This document shows, piece by piece, positions 1 through 14,500 of a stretch of 64,000 nucleotides of DNA. The first letter of the stretch is position 1. Every line of letters starts with the position of its first letter. The position numbers and the translations under genes were made by a program. Location of the stretch: the NCBI GenBank assembly GCA_900239685.1, contig OENT01000481.1, forward strand, positions 45,261 to 109,260, written 5' to 3'. The stretch is from Rotaria macrura. Its lineage: Eukaryota > Rotifera > Eurotatoria > Philodinida > Philodinidae. A model generated the notes under the pieces. The model was not told the origin of the DNA. It was given only the letters and a program-made list of their open reading frames with translations, and made no database searches.

Positions 1-3000
1 CACGCTTTTCGAGATCAAGATTGCCCAATTGTCGTTGTAAAAGAGCAGTCTTCTCTTGTAACGCTTGTTTATCCGAAGTAAGTATGGATATCTTTTGAAT
101 TGCTTCTTGTTCACTTTCTTGACGTTGGACAAGAAGCTAGAAATAAAGTATAGTGAAAATTAGTCTTTTTCTTTTTTCGTGAATGCAACATTAATCATTT
201 CTTATCAAACGTACGGTATTCGCATTGCGTAATTGATTTTCTAATTCATGTCGTCTCATATCTGAATCAGTAACTTCATTTTGAAGATGATGTACACGTT
301 CAAGTAATTCATGATTTTGCTTCTTGAGTTCACTTGCTTGAGATCTAAAGCATAAAATGTTTGTTTCTTTCGTTTTTTTTAGATAGGGCCTCTGTCTATC
401 GTCGACTTGTTACAAAATATTATCTTCAAGATAATATTCAAAATCTGATACTCAGTATTCTTAGCGAGTCAATTATTCTCTTTTGATTTCAACGATATTT
501 CAGTGGTAGTTTCGGCAGAGTTCTTTCATTGAATTGTCAAATGTTTAAAAAATTCTTTGTCTGGAAGTCCGATTTTCTGAATATTCTTATCTTTTAATTT
601 TGATCCGAAACTTTACAGGTATGTAAAACGTATCTAGTTTCATGAATATGAGGAGATATATTTACAAGTCATAGACAATATTCATGTTCATGAGATAGAA
701 ATGTGCGCTATGAAAGTTTTTATATTTCGAATGGATTTTGCTCAAAAATTGATACATGTTCTACGAAAGTTATCTTAGTCAATTACTTTATGGTCTTTTT
801 AAGTTTAAAATCAGATGTGAAACACTCGAGCCTTTTTTGAAAAGTTAACATTTAGAAAATAAGCATACTAAAAGCGATTCAATGATGAACTAGTCTTTGA
901 ACAGTTAGAAAATACTTTGTTCGAACAGAAAAATGTCCTATGCTGACAAATACTCTGTTATACATAAGTGTCATTTTTTATTATAATTTGATAAAGTATT
1001 TGTTCGATTTTAATGTAGTATTGTTGTTTTAATCAGATAGAATTTCTAAAATAATATTTATCGTCTCAATTGAATCAAAATAGAAGTTTCAAACAATCCC
1101 GTATACCGTTGAGAAGTTTCTCATCTTCAGAAAAAGATTCATTTCGATAATTTTCATCAGATAGAAAATCGATGTTTTTAAAACATAGAAAAAGTAATTC
1201 TAAGTTCGTATGCAAAAATTGAAACATCATATTTTGTTCTGTGAACTAATGTATTTGAATCATCTGCAACATCACAATGTGCAAGTTGTATTCAAATGAT
1301 GTTTTCCGATTGTTCAAGATTATTTTATTACTAGCGAATATCCATGTTTTTGAACAACTTTACAATCATTCATAGAATGGAATATTGAATGATTTAAATT
1401 ACCGTGTTTGTTCAAGTTTATCTTGTAATACACGACGATCAGCTTCACTATTTTGTAAAGCATTTTGAAGACTACCAAGTTTCTGTTGTAAATCAGCTGC
1501 TTGATAGTTTGTTTGTGATAATGTTTGATTCAGTGATTGTACACGAGTTTTCAAACTTGATTCACCTTCTTCAACTTTAGCTAATGTTAAAGAAAGACGA
1601 TCAACACTTAATTGTAGTGATTGACATTTTTCTTCACGATCCTAAAATAAACGAAGGTAGAAAAAAGGTTTCAACTGACAAATGTCATCAACTATGAAAA
1701 TTTTACTTGAATCTGTTTAATTAATGTTTCGCATCGTTCTTGATGTACTTGAATTTCCGTATCTTTATCAGTAAGAATCATATTCAAACGTTGAATTTCA
1801 CCTTCCAATGCTCGTTTATTCATTTCTAGATCAGTTGCACGAGCTTCACATTCTTCTAATGCTCTTTTTAAGTGTCGCTTATCATCGGATAAGCGTGATT
1901 CACTCGATTTTGATAAACTTATTTTTTCCTAATAAATATAAATTGAAAATAATAGAATACGCGTTTTGTTAGATTCAACAATACAACATTCTTTCAAACG
2001 AACGTATACCACTCAAATTGATGCCAAACGTTTAGTGAATACGAAATTTATAAGTCTAAAAACGTTTCCTTCACATATGATTTAGACGACTACCATGTTA
2101 CATTATTTTGATTTGTAAAACAAAGGCTGAATCATTTATTCATGTGTTCCCGTAAGTTACTAACAAGTATTGAAGAAAGAGATGGTATGATTCATTTAGA
2201 AATTATTAAGATAAAAAATGATAATATAAGTACGAGTAACAACAAATTAGTTTTTTTCTAAATCATGGGCTTAATATCTCTCGTATTCCGGACGACTTTC
2301 TGCCAAAAGAAATACTCGAATTCGGCTTTTTAAAAATTATCTTTTCTTTTTGTGTAGAATGTTCTTTAAATGTACTACTTTATGTCTTGTCAATGCTCTT
2401 TCGTGAGATTTGTTCTTATTTGAAAAATGATTGAGGCATCATCCATATGTAATACGGTGATCCTTTTCCAGTCATCACAGCATAAAGAACTTTCCTATGT
2501 GAGACTAATTCGTTAACAATACAGTCATTGTTCACGTGGGATTCTCGTCTATGTTAAAAATAGATCTTGCTTACGATATTCAGTACTATATCGACTTAGC
2601 GGTAAAGAATGACAAAGAGTTTTTTTTTTAATCAAAATATGAAATAACTTTTAGACTTGTAAATTTCGTATTCAGTACTCCGTTGGATTGACTTGTTACT
2701 TTGTAATTTCCCTTTGGCTACGGTTATTGGAGAATATGAGTTCGGACTATTGTGGAGAAAAAGAAATCTTACAATGATTTGTTTCTTTTCATTGTCCATA
2801 GCTAATAATTGTCGTTCAAGTGCCGTCATTTGATCTAACATTGTTTTACGTTCACGTTCACTTCGTCGAATAGTATCTTCATGTAGTAATAAGGCACTTT
2901 GAGCACTTTGTAAGCGAGTATCTATACCTTTTTTGTCTATGGTACGAAAGAAAAAGAAATAAAGTACTATTGAATCATCCATTTCGGAAAAAAAAGAATA

Positions 3001-5554
3001 AACTATATAATCAAGAGGAAAGTGCCTTTTATCAGCAGCAGCTTTTCTTACTGTGCAAACGTTCATAACAAAAGTATAATGTGGGAAGAACATCTGTACG
3101 TGCAACTTATACAATCACATACGTTATACACTCGAGTTTTTTTCGATAACATACCTTCTTCGAATGACATAAGTGTCTTTTGTAATTGATTAAATCGTAG
3201 TTCTGATCTAGCAAGATTGTCTTCAAGTTCTTTATTAATACGACGAAGTTGTGTAGTTTCAGCTTAATAATAGATAAACAACGATATGATCTATTGATTT
3301 ATATTTGTTCATGATCTTACCAACACAATCGTCTCGATCACGTTCAGTAGAAATAAAACTTTGAACAAAATCTCTCAATGCAGAACGAATTTGTTCGGGA
3401 TCAATGTCAGCCACATCAACGAATGTTGCACCAGGTGACGGAGCACGTTCATCATCGTAGCCCGGCGATCGTGAACGATGATGTGGACTTCTTGATGTTC
3501 GTCCCAATATAGGCGATGAACGATTTTCATTACTATCGAAACCTTTCGTTGGTGATATTGGTCGACGTCGAATACCTGGACTAGGTGAACGACTACGAAT
3601 TCGTGCACCACTACGACTGCGTGAACCATAACCGATTGTACGACGTAGACCTGATACAATACTACCTAATTTATATTCAGCATCACGTTTTGCTCCTTCC
3701 ACACTAAAAGATATAAACGAAATTGTTCAATGAAATTCATTGTCTCAATAAAGAGTTCGTTTAAAATAACAATGTATAAGTACGAAATTGACTGATCGAT
3801 CCAAAACAAGTAAAAGAATATACTTAGATGAGAACGATTTGGGCCTGTACTCATTTCTAGAACAAAATAATTTTATTACCGTGCTAACTGTGTATCAAGT
3901 GCACCAGCTCGTCCTTCAGCTCCCGATAATGCAATACGTAATTCGGAAACCATTTGATTTGCATTTTCAAGTGCTAATTCAACATTTCGTCGTTCTTCGA
4001 TTGCTTTACGTTCTACAAGTACAAACAAATATGACTATTAAATTATACACAGCTCGTTGTTGTTTTATACGTCAATCGTACCAAGACGTCGAGCATCATC
4101 AATAGCCAATTTAAAATCTCGTTCTTTCATTCGATTTTCATCTTCTAATTCAACGTAGTGTCGTTGAATATGTGCCAGTTCTTTACGTAAAACTTCTCGT
4201 GATGCTTCAGCTTCGACGAATTTTTGTTTTTGTCCAAATACTTCACGGCGCATTTCTTCTTCACGTTGTTCATCTTGTCGGACACGATCCGCTAATTCTT
4301 CTAATTCTTTTGATTTCTTTTTCGTTTCACTATCAAGCATTTTAACATGTCGACGTAATTCTTGTAATTCACGTCGAGCTTCTAATCGAGAACGTTCAAC
4401 ATCCCGTAAATTATGGCGAAGATCATTCGCATCTTTTTGACATTGAGATTTTTGTTCTTCGAGAACTAAAATAAATCAGAAAATTCAACTTGTTTATCCA
4501 TCCACATGTATTGTTTCGATATTAATCCAAATCCATAGATATCTGTCACAAGTTATGCATCGAATGATTCCTAGTTCGATTATGATCTATTAAATCTACT
4601 AGCCATATTATTTACTATCAACGTAATTGAATACGAAAATAATAATAACGCCTGTTTCATCGTGGCAGAAGTTCATAGGCAATTGTAGAAACTTTTCTTT
4701 TGATTTTCTAGATGATCATTAGACAAATATATTGTTAAGAATCTCAAGTAAACCGATGGTTTGTATGAAAATTGACCCTACTGACAACTTCGTCCTAAGA
4801 TTTGCTTCCTCATACACTGTAGGGTTTTCTTTGACTCATACCTTGGGAAAGATATTTTAACTGATTGATAGTCATTGGAAACAGACTAAAAAATTTGGCA
4901 AATAAAAACTTTGGAGAAAAAAAATTCTTTCAAAGACTTTTCGAATTGTCAATATGAATAATATGACGATAAAAAAAATGATGATGAATATTTACCATTA
5001 ATTCTTTGCTTAGCTTCATCTAATAATTGTCTTAAATCAATCTTTTCATTCTCGACACTCTTCAATTTCGTACGTAAATCATCACATGAACGTAATGATA
5101 ATTCCTTGTCGCGTTGTTCATCTTGTAAATAACGTTTTAAATCTTGTATTTCTTTTCGTTGTAATGTTAAATTTTCTTCATATTCTCTTACACGTCGATT
5201 ACTTTCAATTAAATCACGTTTTAATTGATCGCGATTATCTTCATTTAATTTTAATTGTGTTCGTAATTCTGAATTTTCATGACCTTGCAATTGTCGTTGT
5301 TGTCGTAATTGTTCGATTTCATCGTTTAATATTTTTAAATCGCGATCATTAGCAATTGTTGCATCTTCGAATTTAATATGAAATTTTTTCAATTCATCTT
5401 GTAACGACAATATCACTTGTCGATCTTGTTCATGGTGTAATGCTGCATCACGACGTAATTTATCGAATTCGACTTGTAAACGTAGCAGATCATCTTTTGT
5501 CGATGATAATTTTTCTGATAAAGCATTACGTTCAGATTGAGCTATTGAAAGAAG
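1..5554 (-). other. CROCC: Rootletin exons 22-31 (C-terminal part, incomplete)
   Basis: Exons in transcript order: 4996-5554, 4082-4465, 3880-4012, 3321-3703, 3155-3262, 2773-2927, 1707-1928, 1403-1641, 215-344, and 1-136, which runs off the window. Phase is kept throughout. Exon 3321-3703 holds a second serine-arginine-proline linker (RSRSPSPGIRRRPISP) between coiled-coil segments. The last visible exon reads RQESEQEAIQKISILTSDKQ, matching the family about 130 residues before the usual C-terminus. Confidence 0.9.
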
Positions 5555-8500
5555 CTTGAAAGAAAGAAAACATAAGATTCATGATGAACATGATTGCATG
5601 TGAAGTTAATTTTTTGTGGAAGATTTCCATGGATTTTGAGAACTTAAAAAAAATAACATGAGTCTTCCTGAGAAGTTGAGAGAAACTTTGCCTAAAACTA
5701 TAATTTCTTGTCAATGTCAACACTGATTTACTTTTCATAATCGAGCAATAACTATTTTTCAAATATGTTTGTCATTATTCGTCAGTAAATAAAATGTTTA
5801 CAAAGATCGATGCATAAAACTAAATAGTACTTCATGGTGTCACGTTTATCAAGATTAGAGTAATTCACTTATGAAAAGTCATTCGATTGAATTGAAATAC
5901 TCTCAATGAGGCACAACGAGAATTGTATTCCTTTCTACAACTGAATGATTATCTAGAAAAAAGAACGTATTCAATCTAGCATGAACCTGTTGAAAATGAT
6001 AAGCAGTAGTACACATCAAAAAAAGGTTATCAAGTTACTTTTTCTTCCCCATTCTACTACCCAACTCAATGTAGCCTGGTGGATAGAAAAACAAGGCTTA
6101 CAGTATAATCCATGTTCTATTCTATGTCTATCTCTCAGACACACATGCTTTCATTAAATTCTTGCATCATCGATAACTCGCCAATATATTTTGAAATATA
6201 TCAGAAATTGATTGGAACGTCGTCGACAACTCAAAAGGAAATCGATATGAAGTGAGTGCTCACACTTTATCGTGATTACACGCACACACATATATACATT
6301 ACACAGTTACATAACAACATTAAGCAAAAGTTTATACTTGATGTTTTAAATTCTGTGATTCTCCTGATTGATTTTGAGAAGTGTTCATCGATCGGATATT
6401 GTTTTTCATTCGTTTTTAGTTCATTACTGCAAGCTACGATGCTGGTAACTCATAGACCGTAACAATCCATAGTATATTTTAATTGTCTTCTTTTCAATGA
6501 ATTGTTTTTCATCTACTTTAAAGAGTATGTAAAAGCTTGGTGACTAACAGAGCTCATCTGTTGAATTAAATATATTTATTATGAAAAAACATGAGCACGT
6601 CTGTTAATGGACGGTTGATTTTTCAAGGCAATGAACTTTTCATAGTCTTACTTAAAATGAAAAAACACACTACACTACGACATTCTCTTTTAAATGGAAA
6701 TAAAATTCAATATACATAATGACAACATACATTACGTTTCTGATTGTCGTAACATCCTTTTTTCTTTCTTTCTTTATATTGTTAATTCACAAAGAAAAAG
6801 AATGAAATTATTCTTTAGTATGCAATGTCAACTTAGTGTCTGTTTTAGCAATACTTAAAAAAGAAGTTCTTATCTACATTTGCTTTCGTTCAAATCATAC
6901 TGTATAAGTCATTCTCTAGAATGTTACTCCTTAAGTCAATAGACAACATGCTATATGATCTTATTAAGGCAAAATAAATTATTTTACCCATTAGAGATTT
7001 CTCAAACTTGATTGAGCTCGAGAAATCCAAATTCATATCAAGATTTTCGAAATGTTATATATGATTTCCGTGTCAGATTGACAATATTCTTGTATATGAT
7101 TGAAACAAGAAATTCAAGTATAAAAATTCTTGTAGCTTCGGTTTGTTTCACTTTAGGAAGCTTAAAAGAAGAAACCACCGTAATTGTTTGTTATTGTAAG
7201 AGCTTAGAATCACGAATGCCTTATCGTTCAATAACAACGTCCCTACTCTATTTCGTTGTTTGAAATCATTCTCAATTGAAAGTCTACTGAAAAAATCCAT
7301 GCAATTTTGTATTTCATGTTGCCCGAACTTGAGTTTCGAAAGTAGGTGTAAAAAACGGTACGGAATATATTATTTCGGTTGTCAATGTTACTTGAAAATC
7401 TTCATACTTTTTGTTTTTCATTTTCAGCTTCCATCAATGCTTGATCACGTTCTGTAATGATATTAGCTACTTCAAAGTGTAAATCTTCTTTTTCTTTTTC
7501 ATATCTTTGCGTAGAATCATCTTTGTCTCGTGTTAATTGTCTAATAGTTTCTTCTCGTGCTGTTTCGAGTTCGTGGCGAAGTTTTTCACGTTCACGTGTC
7601 ATACGTTCAATATCATCTTCATGTGCCTGACGATTTTGTAGTATAATAGATTCTTTATCATGTTCTAATTGTAGTAAACGTTGATGTAATTGATCACGTT
7701 GGCGAGCCGACTTTTCTATTTCAATATTTATTTCAACATGTAATCGTTGAATTTCACCTTGCAATTGTTCTTTACGCAATAATAATTCTTGATTTTCACC
7801 TTCTAATTGTTCTTTTTTAATTTCAAGTTGACTTATTGTATTTTGAGCTTCATAAAGATTGGTTTCTAGAGATTCTTTTCTAAACAAAAGAAACAAAATA
7901 ATTACAATGAATTTCGATATTTTTCACACAAACACTTCAACTTACTCAGCACGTAATGCACTGATAGTCTATAAAAATAAAGAGGAACGAATAGAAACAG
8001 TCAATTCATCATGAAAATATTATTTTTTACCGAATTTAATGTTTGATTGTCACGTTCGGTACCACTAAGATCAACAACCAGATTACCACGTTCTTTAGTT
8101 AGTTCTTCTTTTTCTTTATTTAAACGTGAGTTATGTTCACTGAGACGTTCAATATCCTTCTTAGCAGCAATTAAATCTTCAGCTAAGGTATTTTTTAATC
8201 GATTCATCTAAATTTAATCACAGCCCATAAAAATAGTTATTTCATTTGTATTTGTTTTGTGTATATAAGTTTTTGAATTAATTACCTGTTGAAATTGTTC
8301 GATAACATCGACTTTTTCTTTGATGACAATATTTAATTCTTGTTCAATTTGTTGACGACTAACTTCCGTTAATTGAAGACGATGTAGGAGAGCTAAAATA
8401 AAACGTATGATAAATTAGAAATAAACTATCGATATTTTTGATACAACTACAAAATTTATTGAAGAACATATGAAAATTTCTGTCGTCTAGAAAAAGTGAA

Positions 8501-11500
8501 AATTTTCAATCAAGACGACAGACATATTCTAATGTTCTATGTTAAGCAAATTCTATGAGCATACGAGCAATGGGCTAGATCTATTTGAAGCAATTTGAAA
8601 AAAAAACCGGTTTCGGATGTGAGATGAATTTGAAAGAAAAATTGGAAACAGTTTCATCTATCGACAGTTAAATCTTGTCAATACGTATAGTTTTTAAGAA
8701 ATTTTACATTTTTCTCTCACGTTGCTAACAAATGTTTTCACTGTATTGTAATTACTAACTCTTAACTGTAGATCTCTTTCTATTCGATTTATTATCTAGA
8801 GAGCCACAGACAAATTTATTTTCATTTGAGTCATACAACCTTCGTCCGTTGGCCTATGCATGATAGATGCAAGAATTTTATTAGGAGACCAAAACAGAAG
8901 CGACTGATCTGTGGAAAATATTTCTTTAAATAATTGGTTCAACTTGACTTTTGAAAAGAATCGTTGTCATTTTTCATTTTACTTACTGTCTCGATCATTT
9001 TCAACATCGATCTTTTCTTGTTCGACTTTCACAAGCTCCTATTCATATAAACACAAACAATAATTTAAATATTCCTTTGATTATATATACAATAGAGATA
9101 CCTGTCGAAGTGTTGATTTATCTTGTTCAACATCAGATTTTTCATTATGAATAGAATTCTTTTCTTGTTCAACCTAAACAAATGCATTTGAATATCAATG
9201 AATTTATAATTCAATCAAGACACATACCAGTAAAATAATTTTATTCAATTCAATTTTATCTTGTGCAAGACCTTCATTAAGTGCTTGTATTTTACAAAGT
9301 AAATCTTTTAATGTCGCACATTCACTTCGTTCCTTTGTAAGATCAACTTCAAGTTCAGCTCTGTAAGATTCTGAACGTGAAAGTGCATCAGCTAGATGTA
9401 GACAACAGAAAAAAGACAGACGAATAGAAACATTTTTTTATGACCTTCGAACCAATTCAACCTACTCAGAACATGTTTTTCTTGACTCAGAACTTCCTTT
9501 GTTAATTTTTCTCTATGATATTGTTCACGTAGTTCTGTTACATCAGTTTTTAATTGTGAAATTTTATTTTCAAGATTTTCAATAACTTTCATGCAACGTT
9601 CATTTTCTTTGACTTGTCGAATTTTATCTTTTTGTAAATCGTCCTTTTCTTCTTCCAGAATATCACGTTGCCGTTGAATTTCGGTGTTCGATTGTTGTAA
9701 ACGTTCACAATCAGCTCGTAATGAATCGATTTGAGAATTGAGTGTCTGTTTTGGAAAAATAAGATAATCATGATAGTCGAGTCGTTTTAAAACGACAAAA
9801 ACAAAATAATAACGAATTACTTACAATACGCATTTTTTCCATATTTGTACGTTCATTATTTGATGATTCAAGTGCTGATTTCGAACGATCACGTTCCGTG
9901 GCGGTATCATCGAATTGTCGTCGTAATTCTTCGATTTGTAATTTGTAAGTTGCTGCCTGTTGATCTAAATGTCGTCGTTCGGCTTCACTTTGATTGAATT
10001 GATCTTTTAATTGTTGAATTGTATCACGTGCATTGGACAATTTTGTTTGTAAGTCATGGACCTTGAATGTTGAAATAATAAGATAAATCACGAGTGGTGA
10101 AAGATATGTTTGTTTTTATTTTAATTCTCAAGGTTTTAATTAAAAAAAAAAAAAACTTTAAAAAGCTGTAATTTCAAACAAATATTAGAAATAATAGAAA
10201 AAGAGTCATTGACAAGTCAATGCGTGACAATGGAGAGATAAGATGGGACCCTTGGATCTACAGGATGTACCAAAAGTCCAATCTGAAAAACAACGTGAAT
10301 ACCTCCTAAATACGTCAAACTATTGAAAGATTACCACTTTATTATTATGATACTATGTTCTTTAAAGTTTCATTTCATTTACTTGAGATAAACAGACTAA
10401 CAATAAATTTACCAAGAAAATTCATTAGATTTATAATCTATTAAAAAATTGACAAGCTCTAATCTAAACAATTATTTGAATACATTTGATTTATTCGTTC
10501 AAGATGAACGAATTGCTAGGTATAAAAAATTTTTACTGAAGATAGCGTAGGCGACTTTCAATAAGCTGTACGTTAGTGTAGGAAGAAAATCTGACTGTTC
10601 TTACAGATGAAAATGGGATTCGCGTTAACATGTGTGTCTTACTTTGTTGGATATAAAGACTACTCACTATTTATTGAACATATCTCACAATTTACTTCAG
10701 ACACAGTTGAAAAATTAAGAAAAAAAATGACTGTTTTTTCATTTTGTTCTAAAATCTGATAAGGAGAATGCAAAACGAAAAACATGTATACTATCTCGGA
10801 AGAATATTTTCAAGTAATCAATTCATTTAGACAGAGCCTGACAATAGTGGTAAGTGAACTCAAATAATCTAATAGAACACTAAGGTTGATATGTGTGTTT
10901 TTTCTTTCTCGAATAATTAAATCATATTTTACGTACACTATCTACGTTAAAAATTTCATGTCGTTCTATTTTACTTTCCGCATCAAAACTGAGAATTGTC
11001 AAAAATGAAAATCAATTATATCTGTTGAAAAGAACATGCATGCCGTCTGGTTTATGAGTACAGTCAGACACATCGATATCTATGTTCAACAATCTCAACT
11101 TCGAACTCATTACAGTCTATTTATGGTATTTGTTTACTCAAAATAAATTTGCATGTTTCATTTCATGACATTATGTAAGAATGATTAAAATTATTTGTAT
11201 TCATATGTTTCTAATTACAGAAAAAAGAATATCTATCGAATAAAACTTCGAGGAACATATTATCATAGTATTGAGAAAGATTAATCTAAGTCAGTCAAAC
11301 TACTAATTCAACGTTATTCAAGATTCATTCTTTCCAGGACAGACATATTGAAAAGTAGTCTGTATTCAAAGCGAGAAATAAAAATTCAAGAAAAAAAAAA
11401 ACGTTCGAAATAGTTTAGTCTTTTTAGTTTATATCTATATTTGGTACTCCTCCTCGTTTGGTGAGATAATTATTAGGTTTCCAACGAAGTGAAATCTAAA

Positions 11501-14500
11501 CGGATCACGTAAGGAAAATTTTTTTAATTTTAGTTTGTCAAATGAAGAAGAATATTATAGAAATCAAGAAAACATGATCTACGAGTTGAAAAAATTGAAT
11601 TTTACCTGAACTTGACGTTTATTTAATGCAGCATGAACAGCACTAAATGTACTGTCACCAAACGATGGTGAAACATTTCGAGAATGTGGTCGAGATGCTT
11701 GTGTTGGACGTTGAGGTGAAACTGATCGAGGCGATCGAAGACTAAATGAAAAAGATGCCAAATCTAATGGATCTATTTTGTTTGAAGTACACATCGAATC
11801 TGTTTTTGTTTGCATTTACTAGACTAGAAAAATTATTTTGATACATTTTAGAATTTGATTTTATGATGCTAAATATCAACATTAATAGAATTCTTTTTCA
11901 AATTCAATTTAGAGGAAACGATATCTGAAAAGTTGCCGAAGAAAATAGTTGATAACGTCAAATGATTTACTAGTCTTTTTGTTAAAAATTTTCACATCTA
12001 TTTGTTAACTTTTCAGCATCAAGTAACAATCGTCTGATGACAATTAGAGATGAAATTTAATGAAGATTAGTCAATCAATACAAAATCTATAGACCATTTT
12101 GATGATCCATGTCATATTTATTGAAGAATTAAATTACTAACATGGATTGAAATTCAATCAACCACAAATCAAATATTCATTTTATGGTTATTCCACCATA
12201 TAAAATGAATTGATTCATACAATGCTAAGAATTGCTGCATGGAGAAGTTAACGATGAGCTTGAAGATTTCGTTTTAGTTAGTCGAATTATGTTAACGTAC
12301 GTATTGTTCTATATGATATCATCAATTCTTTTGGTTCCATATAGCAAAGAATATTGAATGTTAAAACTTCGATTCAAACACTGCTTAAATTTTCTGAAAC
12401 AGTCGGCTATCTCTTTCTGCTTTTTTTTTTGCTAAGATATTGGATACTCAGAATAACATGTCATCTGATTAGAATCTGTAGAGAGAATTCTATAATTTTG
12501 AAACTCCATTGTTTGACATAGGAATATCCGATTCTTGTGAAACTTTCAGGATATGAAGCAGATTATCAGACATACTCACTGGCAAAGACTTCAGATTAAA
12601 TTTCGTAAGTGCAGATTTCCTTGTTATAATCTTGAATGAAAGTTATCAATAAGAATAATTCTTTCGTATGATATTTATTTTATTATACGCCTTCAAGGTC
12701 TACTCTATCATAGTTAAACTAAAACTCTAGGTGCCTATATGAATGATAAACTATAACATTCCGGAAAATAATTTATTATTCTAGACAATGGAATGAAACT
12801 ATAAGTCCTATAATGATTCTTATTGAGGTTTAAAAAAGAAATGATCATTGTATTAATATGATCTCTTATAGTTAAATTTCAGATTACTGTTGAATCTTAT
12901 CTTAAGCTGAATGATTTTATTGTCCATCCCTAATAAACATATTGTAGAGTACACCTATTCAAGTAGTCAAACGATGCTTATAAATTTCTCAATTTTTTAT
13001 TAGTGTTTAATGAGGGAAATAATCAAATTTATATGAGTCGATTTCAATTATTTTCTTTTCATTTCTATTCTATGTAAAACAATATTGTACAAGATTCGAT
13101 TTTGAAATGTTTCATTTTTCTTTTTGTCTTGCTTGATTAAAAGTTTATTCTTTTTCACCTGTTTTCTTTTTCCTTTGATGCTAGATAGTATATAAGAGGC
13201 AACCGTGTCAATCTATTATTCTTCTGATATTTTTTTTTGTACCAATAATTAAAAAAAAACTACTCGAATAGAGAAAAAACAACAATTCATTCAAATTTTT
13301 CTTCATGATAAATAGAAGATCAAATGAACATTTTCGATGAGGATGACGCTCAAGGATGCGAGAAATCCACAATCTCGGTCATTGTTCGGTTTTATCTAGA
13401 AAAATTAGTTTTCAACGCAGCCATGATCGAACTATTTCAGTTTTTTTTCTACCTTTCATGATCTACAGATATTGTTGGTCGTATCGGTGACGGAGTAAAA
13501 TTTCAAAACTAACATATGAATTCTATCAATGAGTTTAATATAATTTAATTACACTAACTTTTGAATTGAAGCATATAGTAATTTTTAAAATAATCCTTAT
13601 GATATGATCGACACAATCCAAGTGATTTTCAAAGAAAAAAATCAATAAAATTGATAGCCGTGAAATCGTACGAGGTTGGATTATTTTCATTACACCAAAA
13701 TTCTATATGGTACTTAAGAATGACTTCTCACTCTGCTGTTAAATGGATCAATTTTTTCTTTTTGTCACATCATTGATTTCAAGGTAATTTCAATTTCTGT
13801 TGTTGTATTTCTTCGTGCTATTTCTGAAGCCTTGAAGAAAATTTATTTAGAACTTTTCCTTTTTTTTTTGTAAAACTTTGTCGATTTCTTATCAAACGGA
13901 ACTAATAGAAGCCATACAATTTCAAAGAAAACCTTAGAAGTCTATTTTTTTACATCCATGATACGCAATAAAAATAAATTCTAAGATAAATTTCATTCAT
14001 CGGAGAAAAAAAGTCTTTTTCCTTTCGTTCTTTCTTTCTTTTCTATTACCCTAAAAGCATTCTCGTCCTTTTGAGCTTGACGAACAATGGAGTTTGAGCT
14101 CTCGAAACGCGTGAGGGCACAAAATTCAATTCTTTTGTTCAATTGCTCTTTGAAGAACTTACTTGTCTTCTACCATTCTATTCTAACAAAAAGAAAAAAG
14201 AAGAAAAAGTAAATTACATACCGACTGTATGCTCGATCAGGTGAATCAAATCGATCGGCACCTCGTAATGGTGATAGACGTCGAGGTGATGCTCGTCCTA
14301 AATCATTTACATCGAATGTGTCGTCTTCATCAGTTAGAACAGCTTGTGCTATATCTCGTAATCGTTGATGAAGTCGTTCCGTATCGGTATGGATTTCTCG
14401 AGTACGTGTTTCTAGAGCCGTAGATGAGTTTTCCTACAGAAATCAGAAAAAAAATCGATTAAGGACAAATTGCATAGTTTCCTAGGGAAATTTTCGAATC